Source of the DNA: an uncultured Clostridia bacterium
GTDB lineage: Bacteria > Bacillota > Clostridia > Oscillospirales > Acutalibacteraceae
Length of the DNA: 7,319 nucleotides
NCBI GenBank assembly: GCA_946405475.1
Contig: CAMJHI010000111.1
Coordinates: 1-7,319, forward strand
Direction: 5' to 3'
Every line of letters begins with the position of its first letter. Within the stretch, counting starts at the first letter, position 1. Below the pieces are notes generated by a model. That model was not told where the DNA came from and did no database searches. It saw only the letters and a list, made by a program, of their open reading frames with translations. The translations under genes and the position numbers were made by a program. Positions 1-6,207 of the stretch are shown here, piece by piece.

Positions 1-95
1 AACAGTCCACCGGACTGTTTCGGCTCCCCTCCTGCGCTTTTTTGATTCTCAGGGTTTCGCCGACGGCGGTCGGCGACCAAAGGCTCTGCCTTTGG
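1..95. repeat. Cluster of three short perfect inverted repeats
   Basis: Three perfect hairpins lie close together in a gene-free stretch: 1-19 (8-bp arms AACAGTCC/GGACTGTT, loop ACC), 58-75 (7-bp arms CGCCGAC/GTCGGCG, loop GGCG) and 77-95 (8-bp arms CCAAAGGC/GCCTTTGG, loop TCT). No open frame with recognisable protein content covers them. They resemble dispersed intergenic palindromic repeats of the REP type. That they recur elsewhere in the genome is inference, and the first could instead be part of a terminator for a gene left of the window. Confidence 0.55.
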
Positions 96-107
96 ATTCC
101 GCAAGCG

Positions 108-266
108 TAACCGCTGATTGAATCGGAGTATGCAGATTGACGAGAGGATTTTTCGTCAGACGAAACAAAAAACGCAGGCAATACTTGGTGTATTAACGAG
201 TATTTTTGTGATGTCTGGCGGAAAATAATCCGTCAAGATGCGTGCCTGCGATTTGATCAGCGGTTA
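108..266. mobile_element. MITE-like 159-bp fold-back element
   Basis: The ends are exact inverted repeats: TAACCGCTGAT at 108-118 and ATCAGCGGTTA at 256-266, continued after a 2-nt mismatch by AATCG at 121-125 and CGATT at 249-253. The centre is another palindrome, AATAC-TTGGT-GTATT at 180-194. All three pairs share the same midpoint, near base 187, so the whole segment folds back on itself. The arms between are also similar when one is reversed (for example TTGACG near 137-142 and CGTCAA near 232-237). TA dinucleotides bound the ends, as expected for an IS630/Tc1-mariner-derived MITE, but the TA could simply belong to the repeat. No transposase is encoded here. Confidence 0.6.
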
Positions 267-270
267 CTCG

Positions 271-310
271 AAAAGGCTTGACCGAAACTTTTGTTTTGGT
301 TGAGCCTTTT
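271..310 (-). terminator. Hairpin terminator after the GH31 gene, probably bidirectional
   Basis: On the minus strand an 8-bp stem AAAAGGCT/AGCCTTTT closes a hairpin. It continues after a CA/CA internal mismatch with ACC/GGT. The hairpin overlaps the TAA stop codon of the glycoside hydrolase gene (309-311). The T-tract is only four bases and forms part of the stem, so it is weaker than the other terminators in the window. On the plus strand the stem is followed by TTTTATTTT, so it could also stop transcription arriving from the left. Confidence 0.6.
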
Positions 311-2009
311 ATTTTCTGACAAAAACGGAGATTTTTTCGGTCGTCACGGTGAATTTGCCGCTCGGCACGGTTTTGCCTGTATAAAAATCGACCCATTCGC
401 CCTCGGGCAGATAAACCTCGCGGGTGTCGCTTTCAAAATCGGTGATGGGCGCCACCAGCAGATCGTCGCAGAACAGGTATTCGTCGTCGATTTTATAGGT
501 TTCGGGGTCGTCGGTGTATTCCATCACCAGCGCGCGGGTGGGCGGCACGCCGGTCGCCCGATACTTTTCAAACGCTTCTCTCAGCCGGGGCAGCAGCTTT
601 ATGCGGGTGTCCAAAATCTCGCGCACTTCGTCCACGCAGTCAAAATTCACCCACGGAACGCCCTGATTCGACCACGCGTTGATCAGGCACTGCGCGCTGA
701 ACGTGACCACCTGCAGCCGCCGCAGCACTTCCTTCTTGGAATTGGCGTAGCGGATTTCGGGCGCCCAGAGCAGCCCGGAAAAGCCGGAATTGACAACGCC
801 GCGGACAAAATCCTTCAGATCGTACAGATCGCTGTACAGCACGAACGGATAAGGCGCCGCCAGCGCGCCCATGCTGCGCGATTCGGACAGCGTGGGGCGA
901 AAATCGAGCGCCTGCCACATGGTTTTGGCGTAAAGCGTGCCGAACAGGTGGTGATACTGTTCGCCGTCAAGCCCCGAGGGGAACGCGCTGTGGTTGGGGA
1001 ACGACCAGCCGCCAGTGTTGTCGCTGCCGTCGCATTCATCGGCCTTGAAGCCGTCTATGCCGAGACTGACAAGATTCTCCCGCTGAAAATCGGCAAAGAT
1101 CTTTCGCGCCTGCGGCAGGGCGAAATCGGGCACCAGCCCGTTCCACACGCGGTAATCGCCGCTGTAGGGCAGCAGGTCGCGGTAGATGGGGCAGGTGGGG
1201 TGCACAAAGGCGTGTTCCCACAAATTGACGTGGTAGCCCATGCGCTTCATTTCGGCCATAAAGCCCTTCGGGTCGGGGAAGCGTCCGCTGTCCCAGACGT
1301 AGGTGCAGGAATAGGCGTGGGTCTGCCAGCCGGGTTCCAGCCCGATGGTGTCGCACGGCAGCTCGTTTTCCTGCATATACCGGGCGACGTCCAGCACCTG
1401 CTCGGCGTTATACGTGCCGTTCGTGCGGTAGAGCACGCCCAGCGCCCAATCCGGCGCAGAACACCCGCCGCCGGAAAGCATATTGTATTGCGCGGTGATG
1501 TCGAGGATGCTGTTGCCCTCGATGACGTAAACGTCCACGCCCTGCGCGACGGGGATGAACACCGACAGGATGCGTTTGCCATTCGTTTCGGCGGCGTACA
1601 GTTCCTGTTCGCTCAGCTTCACTTCATATGGGTTGTTTTCCGCCCGCTCGGTCTTGAGAACGCCGCAATAGAATTCGGCGGTGCGCGCGGTGTCGAAATA
1701 CAGGCCGTAGCCCTTGTTGGTCACAAAAAACGGCACGGGCGCGTGCGAGTCGCCCGAAGGCGTCTGCGGGTCGGCGTTGCAGCTCAGGGTCACTTTCGCG
1801 CCGGTGTGGTTCAGGCGCTTGAGCTGCAGCCCGAAGCCGAACACCTGCGTGCCTTCCTCTATTTCAAATTCGAGCACGAAGCCGCGGCTCGTCTGGCGGC
1901 AGGTAAAGTCGCTTTCCTGAAAGGAAACCGGCGTCTCTTCATAATGGAACCCGTCGCAGTACCGGGAAGGCACGAGCGGCTCCGGCGTTCCGAAGGTGAA
2001 TTTTTTCAT
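309..2009 (-). CDS. Glycoside hydrolase family 31 enzyme, cytoplasmic
   Basis: A 566-residue protein of the GH31 alpha-glycosidase family, retaining enzymes that release a terminal alpha-linked sugar through a covalent intermediate. The N-terminal beta-sandwich carries the FGFG turn (57-60). The TIM barrel starts near APDW (186-189). FKADE (321-325) matches the nucleophile strand of YicI-type members, making D324 the probable nucleophile. YSD (392-394) makes D394 the best acid/base candidate. LLVAP (517-521) and VYLPEGEWVDFYTG (532-545) are the usual C-terminal beta-domain signatures. There is no signal peptide, so it should act on imported sugars. Its GAGGTG ribosome binding site (2015-2020) overlaps the stop of the upstream hydrolase gene, 9 nt away, which suggests translational coupling. 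The nucleophile is followed by ECDG, not the MNE or FGE of well-known subgroups, so specificity (glucosidase, xylosidase, galactosidase or other) cannot be assigned. The family call is firm. Confidence 0.93.
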   Translation of the reverse strand: MKKFTFGTPEPLVPSRYCDGFHYEETPVSFQESDFTCRQTSRGFVLEFEIEEGTQVFGFGLQLKRLNHTGAKVTLSCNADPQTPSGDSHAPVPFFVTNKGYGLYFDTARTAEFYCGVLKTERAENNPYEVKLSEQELYAAETNGKRILSVFIPVAQGVDVYVIEGNSILDITAQYNMLSGGGCSAPDWALGVLYRTNGTYNAEQVLDVARYMQENELPCDTIGLEPGWQTHAYSCTYVWDSGRFPDPKGFMAEMKRMGYHVNLWEHAFVHPTCPIYRDLLPYSGDYRVWNGLVPDFALPQARKIFADFQRENLVSLGIDGFKADECDGSDNTGGWSFPNHSAFPSGLDGEQYHHLFGTLYAKTMWQALDFRPTLSESRSMGALAAPYPFVLYSDLYDLKDFVRGVVNSGFSGLLWAPEIRYANSKKEVLRRLQVVTFSAQCLINAWSNQGVPWVNFDCVDEVREILDTRIKLLPRLREAFEKYRATGVPPTRALVMEYTDDPETYKIDDEYLFCDDLLVAPITDFESDTREVYLPEGEWVDFYTGKTVPSGKFTVTTEKISVFVRK

Positions 2010-2018
2010 GGCGGCACC

Positions 2019-2834
2019 TCACTTGTTTGATTGGAGAAAGAACTGCGTCAGTCTCTTTTTGTAATCCGGCGCTGTGTCGAAGGCGGCGTGCCCGAACCCC
2101 TCATACAAATAGGCTTCAAACAGCGGCTCCTTCGTGCGCCCGTCGACCAGTTCACGGAAGGCAGTTTCGCCGAGCACCGCGTCATCCGCCGCGCCGAGCA
2201 CCAGCACGGGGCAGGCGATCTCATTGAGCCGATCGGTCACGTCAAAGCCCGCCGTGCCCCCGGCCAGCGTGACGAACCGCGCCAGCTCCGCTTCGGTCAC
2301 CGTTTGCGCGGTTTCAATCAGCGCCGGGCGAAGCATTTGAAACAGGCCGGGCGGATAGAGTTTTTCACCGAAATCAAGATACAGCCCGACCGCGTCCTTC
2401 TGTGCGGCCAGCCCGACCCAGCGTGACAGCGCGCCGGATCTGTCGGCGGCGACCCGCGCGGCCGTTGACCCGAGCGCCAGCTTGCGCACGAGTTCGGGGT
2501 GATCCAGTGCGATCAGCAGCGCGATCATGCCGCCCTGCGATGCGCCGAAGAGATATGCGCCGCCAAGCCCGAGCGCGCTCATCGCCGCGGCCGTGTCCCG
2601 TGCCATCTCCGAGACGGAATAGGCGGCGGGCAGCTCTGTGCGGCGGTCAAAAACGGTGACGGTGAAGTCCTGCGCCATCGACCGGTAGGCGTTCGCCACC
2701 GCGTCAGCAGCGTTCATTACGCTTTGCACGCTCAGCCCGGGCAGGATGACCATGGGCTTCGGACCGGTTCCGAACTGAAAATACCGCATCGAGCAGGAGC
2801 CCGTTTCCACGGTTTTGATTTCCGGTTTTGTCAT
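2019..2834 (-). CDS. Alpha/beta hydrolase
   Basis: A 271-residue single-domain alpha/beta hydrolase. The nucleophile elbow GASQG (97-101) gives Ser99. The acid is D217 or D218 in GAADDAV (214-220), and the base is His249 in GFGHAAF. LPGLS (31-35) occupies the oxyanion-loop position where HG is more usual. There is no signal peptide, so it is probably cytoplasmic. The family includes esterases, lactonases, C-C hydrolases and haloperoxidase-like proteins, and nothing here decides between them. It is the first gene of an operon with the downstream GH31 enzyme, which hints at an ester or lactone linked to glycoside metabolism (inference). The ATG at 2834 is chosen because AAAGGA lies 12 nt upstream, a rather long spacing, and the first beta strand begins soon after. 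Met16 is a less likely alternative. Confidence 0.9.
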   Translation of the reverse strand: MTKPEIKTVETGSCSMRYFQFGTGPKPMVILPGLSVQSVMNAADAVANAYRSMAQDFTVTVFDRRTELPAAYSVSEMARDTAAAMSALGLGGAYLFGASQGGMIALLIALDHPELVRKLALGSTAARVAADRSGALSRWVGLAAQKDAVGLYLDFGEKLYPPGLFQMLRPALIETAQTVTEAELARFVTLAGGTAGFDVTDRLNEIACPVLVLGAADDAVLGETAFRELVDGRTKEPLFEAYLYEGFGHAAFDTAPDYKKRLTQFFLQSNK

Positions 2835-2868
2835 AGGTTTTTATGTTCCTTTCGCTTCCCTGTCCATC

Positions 2869-2898
2869 AGTATAGCACCGATCGACGCTGCTTGTCTA
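2869..2898 (-). promoter_or_regulatory. Sigma-A promoter of the hydrolase-GH31 operon
   Basis: Minus-strand TAGACA (2893-2898, five of six consensus bases), an 18-bp spacer, and TATACT (2869-2874, five of six). The start of transcription would fall near 2862, giving a short leader of about 28 nt. It begins 5 bp beyond the T-tract of the preceding terminator, so the operon is cleanly insulated. No operator-like inverted repeat is seen over it. Confidence 0.7.
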
Positions 2899-2903
2899 CC
2901 CCG

Positions 2904-2938
2904 AAAAAAACTGCCCCATCCTTCACGGATCGGGCAGT
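2904..2938 (-). terminator. Intrinsic terminator of the Asp-box protein gene
   Basis: On the minus strand, arms ACTGCCC and GGGCAGT (7 bp) enclose a G-G mismatch, a further 4-bp stem ATCC/GGAT and the loop GTGAA. Seven T residues run from the last base of the stem. It begins 8 bases after the TAA stop at 2947-2949, and is a textbook intrinsic terminator. Confidence 0.92.
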
Positions 2939-2946
2939 GAGCGGTT

Positions 2947-4155
2947 TTATTCGGCGGCGCTGAGCGCTTCGGCTTTCGGCGCTTCGACGGCTTCGGGCGT
3001 TTCTTCCGTTCCCTCGATCGTCCAGCGGGTGAGCAGGGCGGAGGGCTGACGGTCGGAACAGTAGCGCTGACGGCTGACGGTCAAAAACGCGTCGCCGCAC
3101 GCGGCGGTGAGGGGGCGGTGGAAATCGGCGGCGGGTGTGGCGACCACAACGCGCTCGTCGCTCCAATCGGTTTCGCCGTCCGGGCTGATGCGGGCGCAGA
3201 GCGAAAGCGTGCGCCCCGGCACCAGATAGCTCAGCGCCGTCACACCGTCCGATCGAACGCAGAGGTTCGGCGCGGAGGCCTTGATGTTCATGGGCTGACA
3301 CCGGCTCCAGCGAACGCCCAGATCATCGGAAAAGGCGTAATACAGGTCGCCGGACAGGTTCAGCACAGCGGCGATGCGCCCGTTTTTGAGCTTGGCGACC
3401 GCCGCGTCCAGACAAACGAGGTCGTCCTGCGGCAGCGCAAGGGTGCAGACGGGCTGCGTGTCGCAGCCGGGCAGCGTGCAGCGGGTCACGACCGGCTTGC
3501 CGTTTTCCGCCGTGACGAACAGCAGTTCATTGTTGCTGAGCCTGACAGGCGGCTGGGCGGCGCTGATCCCGAGCGGACGCGGCCGAACGCTGGCTTCGCC
3601 GTTGCTTTTCACGAACGCGCAGTGCCAGCCGAGGTCGGCGCAGGCGGCCTGCCGCTGTTCATCGGCGCTTTTGCGCAAGCTCTCGGCAACTGCTTTGCCG
3701 AAGGCCTGCGGCGCGGCAAAGGTGCGGCCGCCGACGTTGTTCCAGCACAGGAACAGGCCGAAAGCTGTGTCGGTGAGTGTGAGCTGTTCGGGGGACAGCA
3801 CGGTCTGATACACCGGACGGCGGGGGGCAAACGCGAGGTCGTCCGCGTTTTGGCTGCGCACCACGCAGATGCGGTTGATGACCCGGCTGTCTTCCACAAC
3901 AGCAAAGGCAAAGGCGGCGGCAAAGCTGCCGTCACGGCATTCCGTCAGGCAGGGCGAGGTGCACCCGGCGGGGAGCTGAAGGCTCGTGCGGCCGAGAAAG
4001 CTCTGCCTGAGCACCTTCACGGCGGGCGTCTGATCCTGCTCGAGCAGGCGGCGGGCAATGGTGAGCACGATGCTGGCCAACAGCGTGAACAGCTTGATCG
4101 GCGCGCGGAGTTCCCGCAAAAAGCCGAGCAGCGCTTTGATTTTTTTCAAATCCAT
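2947..4155 (-). CDS. Asp-box (sialidase-like beta-propeller) protein of unknown function
   Basis: A 402-residue protein. SDDLGVRW (276-283) is an exact match to the Asp-box pattern SxDxGxxW, and degenerate copies occur near 101-109 (SQNADDLAF) and 324-331 (SPDGETDW). Together with many short beta-rich segments, this suggests a sialidase-superfamily (BNR-like) propeller over about 55-380. The FRIP motif of active sialidases is not seen, so enzymatic activity is not supported. Residues 18-38 form a hydrophobic stretch ending in RR. Its uncharged core, 22-34, is short for a full membrane span and may be an amphipathic anchor. The last 22 residues are rich in A, E and P and are probably disordered. 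The ATG at 4155 follows a GGGAGG site at good spacing. The gene has its own promoter and terminator, so it is not part of the ribosomal operon. No closer family is recognised. Confidence 0.75.
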   Translation of the reverse strand: MDLKKIKALLGFLRELRAPIKLFTLLASIVLTIARRLLEQDQTPAVKVLRQSFLGRTSLQLPAGCTSPCLTECRDGSFAAAFAFAVVEDSRVINRICVVRSQNADDLAFAPRRPVYQTVLSPEQLTLTDTAFGLFLCWNNVGGRTFAAPQAFGKAVAESLRKSADEQRQAACADLGWHCAFVKSNGEASVRPRPLGISAAQPPVRLSNNELLFVTAENGKPVVTRCTLPGCDTQPVCTLALPQDDLVCLDAAVAKLKNGRIAAVLNLSGDLYYAFSDDLGVRWSRCQPMNIKASAPNLCVRSDGVTALSYLVPGRTLSLCARISPDGETDWSDERVVVATPAADFHRPLTAACGDAFLTVSRQRYCSDRQPSALLTRWTIEGTEETPEAVEAPKAEALSAAE

Positions 4156-4184
4156 GTTGTCACCCTCCCGCGTGATATCAATTT

Positions 4185-4213
4185 ATCATACCATGAATCC
4201 GACCGGTTTGCAA
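4185..4213 (-). promoter_or_regulatory. Sigma-A promoter of the Asp-box protein gene
   Basis: Minus-strand TTGCAA (4208-4213, four of six consensus bases), an exact 17-bp spacer, and TATGAT (4185-4190, five of six). It sits between the ribosomal terminator and the ribosome binding site near 4164-4169. Transcription would start near 4178, leaving a leader of about 23 nt. Confidence 0.65.
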
Positions 4214-4257
4214 GCGAAAGAAGCCGCTTTTTGCTTCGTCTGCATCAAAAACGGCGC

Positions 4258-4290
4258 AAAAAAAAGCGGCCGGAAAACCGACCGCCTTTT
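4258..4290 (-). terminator. Strong intrinsic terminator closing the ribosomal protein cluster
   Basis: On the minus strand, an 8-bp GC-rich stem GCGGTCGG/CCGGCCGC (one G-U pair) with a TTTT loop is followed by eight T residues. An upstream AAAAG can pair with part of the T-run and lengthen the stem to about 13 bp. It starts 14 bases after the rplL stop, so the transcript should end here with no rpoB read-through. Confidence 0.95.
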
Positions 4291-4304
4291 GAGAAAAAGC
4301 AAAC

Positions 4305-4676
4305 TTATTTGAGTTCGACTTTCGCGCCGACTTCTTCGAGCTTCGCCTTGATGGATTCCGCTTCGTCCTTGGAAGCAGCTTCCTTGAGGGCCTTGGGAGC
4401 GCCGTCAACAAGAGCTTTCGCATCGGCAAGGCCGAGGCCGGTGATTTCACGGACAGCCTTGATGACCTTGATCTTTTCGGAGCCGATTTCGGTCAGGATG
4501 ACGTCAAATTCGGTCTTCTCTTCTTCAGCAGCGGCAGCCTCGGTGGGGGCGGCAACAGCAACAGCGGCAGCGGCGGAAACGCCGAATTCGTCTTCCACAG
4601 CGTGGACAAGCTCGGAGAGCTCGAGAACGGTGAGGGTCTTTAAGGTTTCGATGATGGATTCAATCTTTTCAGACAT
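4305..4676 (-). CDS. rplL: Ribosomal protein L7/L12
   Basis: At 123 residues it has the usual length for L7/L12, the multicopy acidic stalk protein that recruits translation GTPases to the 50S subunit. The N-terminal dimerisation helices (1-33) carry LTVLELSELV. An Ala/Glu-rich hinge follows (35-54). The C-terminal GTPase-binding domain (about 55-123) contains KTEFDV, KIKVIKAVREITGLGL and KALVDGAPK. A GGAGGT site at 4685-4690 precedes the ATG, and only 36 nt separate it from rplJ, so the two genes are cotranscribed from the promoter at 5430-5458. L10 and L12 act together as the L10(L12)n complex that binds the leader upstream of rplJ. The gene is the last of its transcript, being followed by a terminator where rpoB would be expected. 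Confidence 0.99.
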   Translation of the reverse strand: MSEKIESIIETLKTLTVLELSELVHAVEDEFGVSAAAAVAVAAPTEAAAAEEEKTEFDVILTEIGSEKIKVIKAVREITGLGLADAKALVDGAPKALKEAASKDEAESIKAKLEEVGAKVELK

Positions 4677-4712
4677 GGTAATTTACCTCCATTTGTCAAG
4701 ATAATTTTTAGA

Positions 4713-5255
4713 TTATTCTGCAGCGGGAGCTTCCTCGGCTGCGGGGGCTTCTTCTGCGGGTTCGTTCTGCTTGTCGACGATCGCCTGGCAGACGCGGGCG
4801 AACGCGGCGATCGGAGCCTGGAACGCGTTGCAGACCGTGGCAAGAAGGATCTCGCGCGACGGCAGCTTGGCAAGGCTGTCGATCTTGTCAAGGCCGATGA
4901 TCTCGCCGTCGAGATAACCGCTCTTGATTTCAAAGGTCTTGCTGGTGTTGGCAAACTTGCTCAGGATTCTGGCAGCGGCAACGTAATCGTCGGCGCTGGT
5001 GGCGATGGCGGTCGTTCCGTTGAGCACGTCATCGGGGATCGCGATCTCAGCTTCCTTGGCGGCGAGCTTGAGCAGCGTATTCTTCACGACGGAATACTTC
5101 ACGCCCTCAGCTCTGAGGTCTGCACGGAGCTTGGTGTCTTCTGCAACGGTGATACCGCTGTAGTTGACGATTACGCCTGCGCACGAGTTCTTGAGGGTTT
5201 CGGCCAGATCGGCGACGACCTGTTTCTTTTGTTCAAGTACTTTTGAGCTTGGCAT
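4713..5255 (-). CDS. rplJ: Ribosomal protein L10
   Basis: A 180-residue protein that anchors the L12 dimers to 23S rRNA beside L11. Recognisable L10 blocks are the start MPSSKVLEQKKQ, VNYSGIT (30-36), VKNTLLKLA (57-65), and LAKLPSREILLATV (128-141). The helix over about 144-166 should bind L12. The C-terminus ends in a small duplicated tail, EEAPAAEEAPAAE. A GGAGGTG site lies 10-11 nt before the ATG. The gene is preceded by a 230-nt gap holding its promoter, an L10 leader and an attenuator, so its expression with rplL should be under feedback by the L10-L12 complex (established for the family; inferred here from structure). Confidence 0.98.
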   Translation of the reverse strand: MPSSKVLEQKKQVVADLAETLKNSCAGVIVNYSGITVAEDTKLRADLRAEGVKYSVVKNTLLKLAAKEAEIAIPDDVLNGTTAIATSADDYVAAARILSKFANTSKTFEIKSGYLDGEIIGLDKIDSLAKLPSREILLATVCNAFQAPIAAFARVCQAIVDKQNEPAEEAPAAEEAPAAE

Positions 5256-5287
5256 AGTGTGGATTCACCTCCGGATTTATGAATATC

Positions 5288-5321
5288 AAAAAAGCTCTGC
5301 CCACCGTTTGGAGGACAGAGC
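5288..5321 (-). terminator. Attenuator terminator of the L10 leader
   Basis: On the minus strand, a 9-bp stem (GCTCTGTCC with GGGCAGAGC, one G-U pair), a T-T mismatch, two further C-G pairs and the loop AAAC are followed by six T residues. It lies upstream of the rplJ ribosome binding site and about 100 nt after the promoter. It would therefore abort transcription before rplJ, as expected for attenuation at a Firmicute L10 leader. Confidence 0.9.
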
Positions 5322-5423
5322 ATGGCATGATCATAACCTGATAAATGCTTTTGCTTTGATCCTCGGCAGGCGGATAAAACCTTTATGCAGTGAAAACTGC
5401 GGCCTGCTGTCTTTGGAACAGCA
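5288..5423 (-). ncRNA. L10 (rplJ) ribosomal protein leader
   Basis: The untranslated leader before rplJ folds into a three-way junction. The closing stem is GCAGGC/GCCTGC (5402-5407 with 5366-5371). One arm is GCAGT-TTTC-ACTGC (5387-5400) and the other ATAAA-GGT-TTTAT (5374-5386). The strand CCTGCCGAGGA after the closing stem resembles the conserved part of the Rfam L10 leader family. The attenuator at 5288-5321 follows. The known role of this family is binding of the L10(L12)4 complex to lower rplJL expression. The 5' end is set from the promoter and is approximate. A covariance search would confirm it. Confidence 0.88.
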
Positions 5424-5429
5424 TGAGGG

Positions 5430-5458
5430 ATTTTAACACAGAACGAACGCCTTGTCAA
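5430..5458 (-). promoter_or_regulatory. Strong sigma-A promoter for rplJ-rplL
   Basis: Minus-strand TTGACA (5453-5458, perfect), a 17-bp spacer, and TAAAAT (5430-5435, five of six). This is the best promoter in the window. It makes rplJ-rplL a transcription unit that can be driven separately from rplK-rplA. No terminator lies between the rplA stop and this promoter, so read-through from upstream is also possible. Confidence 0.9.
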
Positions 5459-5485
5459 GCGGTTCTGCGAAAAATTTTGCTGAAA

Positions 5486-6190
5486 TTATGCCTCGGTGTT
5501 GAGAACCTTGGCGGGGTTGATGCGGATGCCGGGGCCCATGGTGGACGCGACAACGCAGGAACGGATGTACTGACCCTTGGCGGCGGCGGGCTTGGCCTTC
5601 ACGACTGCGTCAAGCAGGGTGTTGAAGTTTTCCGCCAGCTTTTCGGGACCGAACGAGGTCTTGCCGATGGGGCAGTGCATGATGTTGGTTTTGTCGAGTC
5701 TGTACTCGATCTTACCGGCCTTGGCTTCGTTCACAGCCTTGGCAACGTCGGGGGTGACGGTGCCGGCCTTGGGGCTGGGCATCAGGCCGCGGGGGCCGAG
5801 GATCTTACCGAGACGGCCGACGAGACCCATCATGTTGGGCGCTGCGATGGCAACGTCGAAATCCATGAAGCCTTCGCCCTGGATCTTGGCGACGAGGTCT
5901 TCGGCGCCGACGATCTCTGCGCCGGCTTCTTCGGCGGCTTTGGCGTCGTCGCCCTTGGCGAACACAGCCACGCGCACCTTTTTGCCGGTGCCGTTGGGCA
6001 GCACGACCGCGCCTCTGACCTGCTGGTCAGCGTGGCGGGAGTCAACGCCCAGACGAATGTGCACTTCGACGGTTTCGTCGAATTTAGCCGTCGCGCTCTT
6101 GATGGTGAGGGCGAGAGCCTCTGCGGGTTCATAAAGTTTGGTTCTGTCGACGAGCTTGGCGCTCTCGATGTATTTTTTACCGTGTTTCAT
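5486..6190 (-). CDS. rplA: Ribosomal protein L1
   Basis: A 234-residue L1, the protein of the mobile L1 stalk that helps E-site tRNA leave; in several bacteria and archaea it also represses its own mRNA. The signature GRLGKILGPRGLMPSPK (125-141) is intact. FDETVE (37-42) and the Thr-Met-Gly triad at 217-219 (STMGPG), known RNA contacts in L1, are both present, so it should recognise the L1-type folds found upstream. The ATG at 6190 follows a GGGAGG site (6198-6203). It lies 54 nt after rplK, and that gap contains a candidate L1 binding fold. Downstream, rplJ has its own promoter. Confidence 0.99.
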   Translation of the reverse strand: MKHGKKYIESAKLVDRTKLYEPAEALALTIKSATAKFDETVEVHIRLGVDSRHADQQVRGAVVLPNGTGKKVRVAVFAKGDDAKAAEEAGAEIVGAEDLVAKIQGEGFMDFDVAIAAPNMMGLVGRLGKILGPRGLMPSPKAGTVTPDVAKAVNEAKAGKIEYRLDKTNIMHCPIGKTSFGPEKLAENFNTLLDAVVKAKPAAAKGQYIRSCVVASTMGPGIRINPAKVLNTEA

Positions 6191-6207
6191 TAGTTTACCT
6201 CCCTATA

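Noticed and set aside
1..308. A CRISPR array or small gene in the left gene-free stretch.
   Set aside because: The repeats are inverted, not regularly spaced direct repeats, and no open frame has convincing protein content or a ribosome binding site.
291..2030. A 579-codon open frame on the plus strand covering the GH31 gene from end to end.
   Set aside because: Its translation is rich in H, R, Q, A and V with no recognisable domain, and it mirrors the codons of a clearly real GH31 gene. High GC explains the lack of stops.
3118..4704. A 528-codon open frame on the plus strand running antisense to the Asp-box gene and rplL.
   Set aside because: It crosses a terminator, a promoter and two genes on the other strand, has low-complexity composition and no motif. 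It is a by-product of GC-rich codons.
5171..5458. A possible small protein within the rplJ leader on the minus strand.
   Set aside because: It covers the L10 leader and attenuator, runs out of frame into rplJ, and its composition gives no sign of coding.
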